A stretch of 64,000 bases of DNA from Solirubrobacter deserti (GTDB lineage Bacteria; Actinomycetota; Thermoleophilia; Solirubrobacterales; Solirubrobacteraceae): positions 248,001 through 312,000 of the forward strand of contig NZ_QPKJ02000007.1 in NCBI RefSeq assembly GCF_003344625.1, read 5' to 3'. Numbering within the stretch: position 1 is the first letter of the stretch; each line of letters begins with the position of its first letter. Position numbers and translations under genes: made by a program. A model generated the notes under the pieces. It was not told where the DNA came from. It ran no database searches and worked only from the letters and a program-made list of their open reading frames with translations. This document shows positions 59,640 through 64,000 of the stretch, piece by piece.

Positions 59640-59891
59640 CTAGTGATGCGAATGATCCAGCGGGAGCTCGGCGATGTCTCGCCGGACGTCCGCGACCCAG
59701 CGGATCGTCGTGATCAGGAACACCGCGACGAAGATCGCGACGAGGATCCACGACAGGGTGATGCACACGATCGCGGCCGCGAGCGCCGCCGAGTTGACCA
59801 ACGGCAGGATGCTCGGGGCCGGCATGTGGATCTCCTCCCCGACGGGAGGAGTGGCGCCGTGGCCGTTGAGGTCTTCGGTGTGCTCGGTCAT
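59640..59891 (-). CDS. Small oxidase-associated membrane protein (subunit IV-like)
   Basis: The 83-residue protein has a hydrophilic N-terminus (TEHTEDLNGHGATPPVGEE), HMPAPSILPLVNSAALAAAI and a second hydrophobic helix ILVAIFVAVFLITTIRWV, then DIAELPLDHSHH. Two helices and the P-A-P-S start fit the actinobacterial small subunit IV/CtaF type. Its ATG overlaps the previous stop by one base. It would belong to the A1-type oxidase. Confidence 0.72.
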   Translation of the reverse strand: MTEHTEDLNGHGATPPVGEEIHMPAPSILPLVNSAALAAAIVCITLSWILVAIFVAVFLITTIRWVADVRRDIAELPLDHSHH

Positions 59892-60001
59892 TACTGGAGA
59901 TAGATCCAGGCAGCGACGAACGTCATGGCGAAGAAGAGCAGCCCCACGATGCTGGCGTAGAACGCCGTACGGAGGTTTCTGCGAGCGAGCTTGCGATCCA
60001 T
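59891..60001 (-). CDS. 36-residue membrane protein of the A1-type oxidase operon
   Basis: The frame reads MDRKLARRNLRTAFYASIVG followed by LLFFAMTFVAAWIYLQ, then TAA overlapping the next ATG (TAATG). A basic N-terminus and one helix suggest a small subunit or assembly factor. It lies 10 bases after ctaB and is tightly coupled to the subunit IV-like gene, which supports it as real despite its size. Confidence 0.68.
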   Translation of the reverse strand: MDRKLARRNLRTAFYASIVGLLFFAMTFVAAWIYLQ

Positions 60002-60011
60002 CTGGCGTGAG

Positions 60012-60902
<891 letters not shown>

Positions 60903-60906
60903 CGAC

Positions 60907-62598
60907 CTACCGCATCAAGGGCTGTCCGGAGCGGTAGCGCTGCTCGGCGTTGGTCCGCTGCTCGATCTCGCGGCGGATGTCCTTCATCGGCTCCACCGAG
61001 CGCACGCGCGGGATGACGTCGAAGTTGTTCTCCGGCGGCGGCGACGGCGTGAACCACTCGAGCGTGTTCGCCTTCCACGGGTCCGGGCCGGCGATCGCGC
61101 CGCGCTTGAGCGACCAGACCACGCCGAAGATCGTCACCGCGACGCTCAGCGCGATCATGAACGCGCCGATCGTGGAGATGAAGTTGTAGACCGTCCAGCT
61201 CTCGTCGGAGTACTCGTAGATCCGTCGCGGCATGCCCGACAGGCCCGCGGAGTGCTGGATCAGGAAGGTCATGTGGAAGCCGATGAACATCAGCGCGAAG
61301 CCGAGCTTGCCGAGCGGCTCGCTCAGCATCCGGCCGGTCATCTTCGGCCACCAGAAGTACAGCGCCGCGACCATGGCGAAGGCGGAGGCGCCGAACGCCG
61401 TGTAGTGGAAGTGCGCGACGACGAAGTAGGTGTCCGTCAGCTGCCAGTCGATCGGGAAGACGGCCAGGAAGATGCCGGTGATGCCGCCCATCGTGAACGT
61501 GGCGATGCCGCCGACGCAGTACAGCAGCGCCGTCGTCCACTCGACCGTTCCGCGCCACAGCGTGGCGATCCAGTTGAAGATCTTCACGCCCGTCGGCACC
61601 GCGATCACGAACGACATCAACATGAAGAACGCGAGCACGGTCGTCGACATCGGTGTGGCGAACATGTGGTGCGCCCACACGAGCATGCCGAGGAAGGCGA
61701 TGCCGACCGTGGCGGCCGCGATCGCCTTGTAGCCGAAGATCGGCTTGCGCGCGAACACCGGCAGGATCTCCGAGAAGACGCCGAACGCCGGCAGCACGAG
61801 GATGTACACCTCGGGGTGCCCGAAGAACCAGAACAGGTGCTGCCACAGCAGCGCCGACCCTCCCTGCGACGGGTCGAAGAAGCCGGTGCCGAAGTTGCGG
61901 TCCAGCAGCAGCATCGTCACGGTCGCGGCGAGCGACGTCAGCGCGACGATCACCAGATAGGCGTAGATCAGGATCGTCCACACGAACAGCGGCATGCGGC
62001 CCCAGCCCATGCCGGGCGCACGCATGTTGTGGATGGTGGCGATGAAGTTGATCGCGCCGATGATCGAGCTCAGGCCGGTGAGGTGGACCATGTAGATCCA
62101 CGCTTCCTGGCCGTTGGTGCCCGAGTACTGCTTGAGGCTGAGCGGGACGTACGAGAACCAACCGGCCTCCGGCGGGGAGAACAGCATCGACCCGTAGAGG
62201 GCGAGGCCGCCGAACAGGTACATCCAGTACGACCACGCGTTCAGGCGCGGGAAGGCGACGTCGCGCGCGCCGATCATCAGCGGCAGCAGGTAGTTCGCGA
62301 AGCCCGCCCACACCGGCACGATGACCAGGAAGACCATGGTCGTCCCGTGCATCGTGAGGATCTGGTTGTACCGCTCAGGCGTGAGCAGCGTGTTGTCCGG
62401 CACGGCGAGCTGCGTGCGGATCAGCAGCGCCTCGACACCGCCCAGCACGAAGAAGACCAGCACCGTGGCGAGGTACATGATCCCGATCTTCTTGTGATCG
62501 GTGGTGGTGAACCACGAGGTCCAGCCGCGGGTCTTGTCCGGGTCGTCGATCGCGCGGGCGATGATCTGCGGACGCCCGACCATGGTCTGATCGGCCAT
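60907..62598 (-). CDS. ctaD: Cytochrome c oxidase subunit I, A1 type
   Basis: A 563-residue haem-copper oxidase catalytic subunit with ~12 helices. Ligand motifs are LTMHGTTMVFLV, LFWFFGHPEVYILVLP (the GHPEV Glu of the D channel and the His-Tyr pair), VWAHHMFATPM and FVVAHFHYTAFG. The Glu marks it as A1 type, in contrast to the A2 gene at 52329. It overlaps ctaC by one base (TGATG). No subunit III gene is found in this cluster within the window. Confidence 0.96.
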   Translation of the reverse strand: MADQTMVGRPQIIARAIDDPDKTRGWTSWFTTTDHKKIGIMYLATVLVFFVLGGVEALLIRTQLAVPDNTLLTPERYNQILTMHGTTMVFLVIVPVWAGFANYLLPLMIGARDVAFPRLNAWSYWMYLFGGLALYGSMLFSPPEAGWFSYVPLSLKQYSGTNGQEAWIYMVHLTGLSSIIGAINFIATIHNMRAPGMGWGRMPLFVWTILIYAYLVIVALTSLAATVTMLLLDRNFGTGFFDPSQGGSALLWQHLFWFFGHPEVYILVLPAFGVFSEILPVFARKPIFGYKAIAAATVGIAFLGMLVWAHHMFATPMSTTVLAFFMLMSFVIAVPTGVKIFNWIATLWRGTVEWTTALLYCVGGIATFTMGGITGIFLAVFPIDWQLTDTYFVVAHFHYTAFGASAFAMVAALYFWWPKMTGRMLSEPLGKLGFALMFIGFHMTFLIQHSAGLSGMPRRIYEYSDESWTVYNFISTIGAFMIALSVAVTIFGVVWSLKRGAIAGPDPWKANTLEWFTPSPPPENNFDVIPRVRSVEPMKDIRREIEQRTNAEQRYRSGQPLMR

Positions 62599-63503
62599 CA
62601 GTTCTCGCCGCCCGCGGACTGCTGCTCGTTCAGCTGCTTCTGCTGCTCGGTGACGTTGGTCTCAGCGGTCTTGACCTGCTGGACCTTCTCGGCGTACCAG
62701 CGCTTGTAGTCCTCCATGCGCATGCCGATCACGCGGCCGTACATGTTGGCGTGGTTGCGCCCGCACAGCTCGGCGCACTGACCCGTGTACACAACTTGCG
62801 ACTCGCCCTCCGGAATGGCGTCCGGCGGGATCCGGAACCAAAGCTTGTTCGTGTAGCCCGGGACGGCGTCCATCTTGCCGCCGAGCTTGGGAATCCACCA
62901 TGAGTGCGCGACATCGTCGGCGGTGATGTCGAGCAGGACCGTCATGCCGACGGGCACGACCATGTCCGTGTAGGTCAGCAGCCGGTCGTTGCCCGGGTAC
63001 AGGTACCGCCAGACGTACTGCTGGCCGTTGACCTCGATCGTCATCGACGGGCCGTCCGGCGCGGACTGGTTCGTCGCGGCGTACTGGACGTTCTCGACGT
63101 TGGCGACGGGGTTGCCGTTCTCGTCGATCAGCGATCGCGGCGGGTTCTTGATCGACGGCAGCTGGATGAAGGTGAAGACCGTGATGAAGATCAGGATCAC
63201 GAACGCGCCGACCGTCCAGCCGATCTCGAGCTTCGTGTTGCCGTGGATCTGGGCCGCGGTGCGGCCCTTCTTGGCCTTGAACTTGAACAGCGCCCACAGC
63301 AGCGTCGCCTCGACCCCCACGAAGATGAACAACGCGAGGATGAACACCATGATGTAGAGCGTCTTGATGCTGTCCGCGTTCGGCGAGCCGCCGGCTTCGG
63401 GAAACAGCAGACCAGCCTTGGCGGCCGGTGCGGCAAGGAGCGCGGCCACCAGCGCAAGGGGCAGCGCGAGCAGCAGGCGTCGACGATTACGACCTTCGGA
63501 CAC
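62598..63503 (-). CDS. ctaC: Cytochrome c oxidase subunit II (CuA, no fused cytochrome)
   Basis: The 301-residue protein has a cleavable-looking signal (LLLALPLALVAALLAAPAAKA), two membrane helices (~45-68 and ~90-112) and a CuA domain with YTGQCAELCGRNHANM. It ends in a Gln-rich tail rather than a cytochrome c domain. QQYVWRYLYPGN and WWIPKLGGKMDAVPG are family-typical. The GTG at 63503 lies ten bases downstream of a TATACT box, so the mRNA may be leaderless. It starts the A1 operon ctaC-ctaD-ctaB-small ORF-subunit IV. Confidence 0.94.
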   Translation of the reverse strand: MSEGRNRRRLLLALPLALVAALLAAPAAKAGLLFPEAGGSPNADSIKTLYIMVFILALFIFVGVEATLLWALFKFKAKKGRTAAQIHGNTKLEIGWTVGAFVILIFITVFTFIQLPSIKNPPRSLIDENGNPVANVENVQYAATNQSAPDGPSMTIEVNGQQYVWRYLYPGNDRLLTYTDMVVPVGMTVLLDITADDVAHSWWIPKLGGKMDAVPGYTNKLWFRIPPDAIPEGESQVVYTGQCAELCGRNHANMYGRVIGMRMEDYKRWYAEKVQQVKTAETNVTEQQKQLNEQQSAGGEN

Positions 63504-63513
63504 GAGGGCCGGG

Positions 63514-63519
63514 AGTATA
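63514..63519 (-). promoter_or_regulatory. Likely -10 box of the A1 oxidase operon
   Basis: The minus strand reads TTATACT here, the best TANNNT box in the region, ten bases before the ctaC GTG. No -35 match is visible. A GTCAAG/CTTGAC dyad lies upstream at 63563-63587. The spacing predicts a leaderless or very short-leader transcript. Confidence 0.45.
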
Positions 63520-63619
63520 AGGAGCGAGAGGACGCCTTCGCGGCGCGGTCGGCCTGATGACGGTCAAGTGGGGCTCCAGAACTTGACGCCGTTGCGTGCA
63601 CGTCCCTGCATGCAGCCGT

Positions 63620-64000
63620 CTAACAACCCGTGAAATTCGGGGGTCGTTTCTCGACGAACGCGGTGACGCCTTCGAGGAAGTCGGCGGTCCGGGCGGCCTC
63701 GTGCTGGAGGTCCGCCTCGAGCTCGAGCTGCTGCTCCAGGCGCCCGAACGACCACGCGTTGAGCTGGCGCTTGGAGCCCGCGTAGGAGCGCGTCGGGCCC
63801 TGCGCCATCCGGCTTGCCAGCTCGTGCGCCCGCGCCTGCAGCTCGTCGTCGGCGACCACCCGGTTGATCAGGCCCCAGTCGAGCGCCTGGCTGGCCGGGA
63901 CGCGTTCGCCCAGCATCGCCATCTCGGTCGCGCGGGCGAAGCCGATCCGCTCCGGGATCAGGAAGCTGGACCCGCCGTCCGGCACCAGGCCGATGTTCAC
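63620..64000 (-). CDS. Enoyl-CoA hydratase/isomerase (crotonase), 5' end cut by window edge
   Basis: The last 126 residues of a crotonase-fold protein are visible. NIGLVPDGGSSFLIPERIGF includes the catalytic-Glu region (here Asp/Gly/Gly follow Pro; the second acid position is D in VPDGG). AMLGERVPASQALDWGLINRVV and the C-terminal FLEGVTAFVEKRPPNFTG are family-typical. It would act in fatty-acid or aromatic degradation. The frame is open to the window end. Confidence 0.9.
   Translation of the reverse strand: MNIGLVPDGGSSFLIPERIGFARATEMAMLGERVPASQALDWGLINRVVADDELQARAHELASRMAQGPTRSYAGSKRQLNAWSFGRLEQQLELEADLQHEAARTADFLEGVTAFVEKRPPNFTGC

Overview
The window is 64 kb of high-GC (roughly 70%) DNA. 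Genes are packed tightly, with ATGA/GTGA stop-start overlaps, many GTG and TTG starts, and GC-ending codons. The gene content suggests an actinobacterium of the Thermoleophilia/Solirubrobacterales type: two aa3-type haem-copper oxidase clusters, a stressosome module, a NhaA-thioredoxin fusion, amylosucrase and Nnr-Alr housekeeping genes. This placement is inferred from gene content and composition, not from a marker gene. I see no tRNA, rRNA, CRISPR array, integrase or transposase.

1-20 kb is a cell-surface glycan locus. It holds a partial asparagine synthetase, a 2OG-Fe(II) oxygenase, a GT2 glycosyltransferase, glucose-1-phosphate cytidylyltransferase, an SDR epimerase/dehydratase and three C-methyltransferase paralogues. 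Together these look like a pathway to a C-methylated CDP-linked sugar. A large secreted Ig/FN3/beta-helix protein and a second secreted protein follow, converging on a strong bidirectional terminator. A minus-strand operon then encodes a small protein, UDP-GlcNAc dehydrogenase (WbpA-like), a LuxR regulator, a WbpD-like acetyltransferase, a DegT aminotransferase and a polyprenyl-phosphate sugar phosphotransferase, which would start lipid-linked polymer assembly.

20-34 kb is mostly metabolic. It contains an orphan response regulator, nnr-CBS-alr-cca-GNAT, a LacI regulator facing edd-eda across two perfect tandem operators, an orphan PqqD-like protein, amylosucrase, a ParB-like protein, a P-loop kinase and an aldo/keto reductase. 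At 34.1-35.2 kb there is a scarred sulfation locus. Fragments of formylglycine-generating enzyme, a Stf0 sulfotransferase split across both strands, and the first codons of cysD lie beside an intact Cys-type sulfatase.

35-48 kb carries the sulfatase operon, an ECF sigma factor operon, a DUF2934 protein, a DEAD-box helicase, a HIT protein, a cold-shock protein, a GAF-GAF-GGDEF-HD protein with altered HD residues, a lipoprotein, a zinc-ribbon protein and a glycosyltransferase.

47.6-63.5 kb is a respiratory and stress-sensing block. It contains a cytochrome c-cupredoxin lipoprotein, a NhaA-DsbA-cyclic-nucleotide-binding triple fusion, and an A2-type (YSHPxV) caa3 oxidase with a duplicated Usp-like protein. 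It continues with an AraC regulator, a full RsbR-S-T stressosome with two PP2C phosphatases, and an A1-type (GHPEV) oxidase cluster with haem O synthase and two small membrane proteins. Two genes of 36-39 codons within these clusters are easily missed. The window ends inside an enoyl-CoA hydratase gene.
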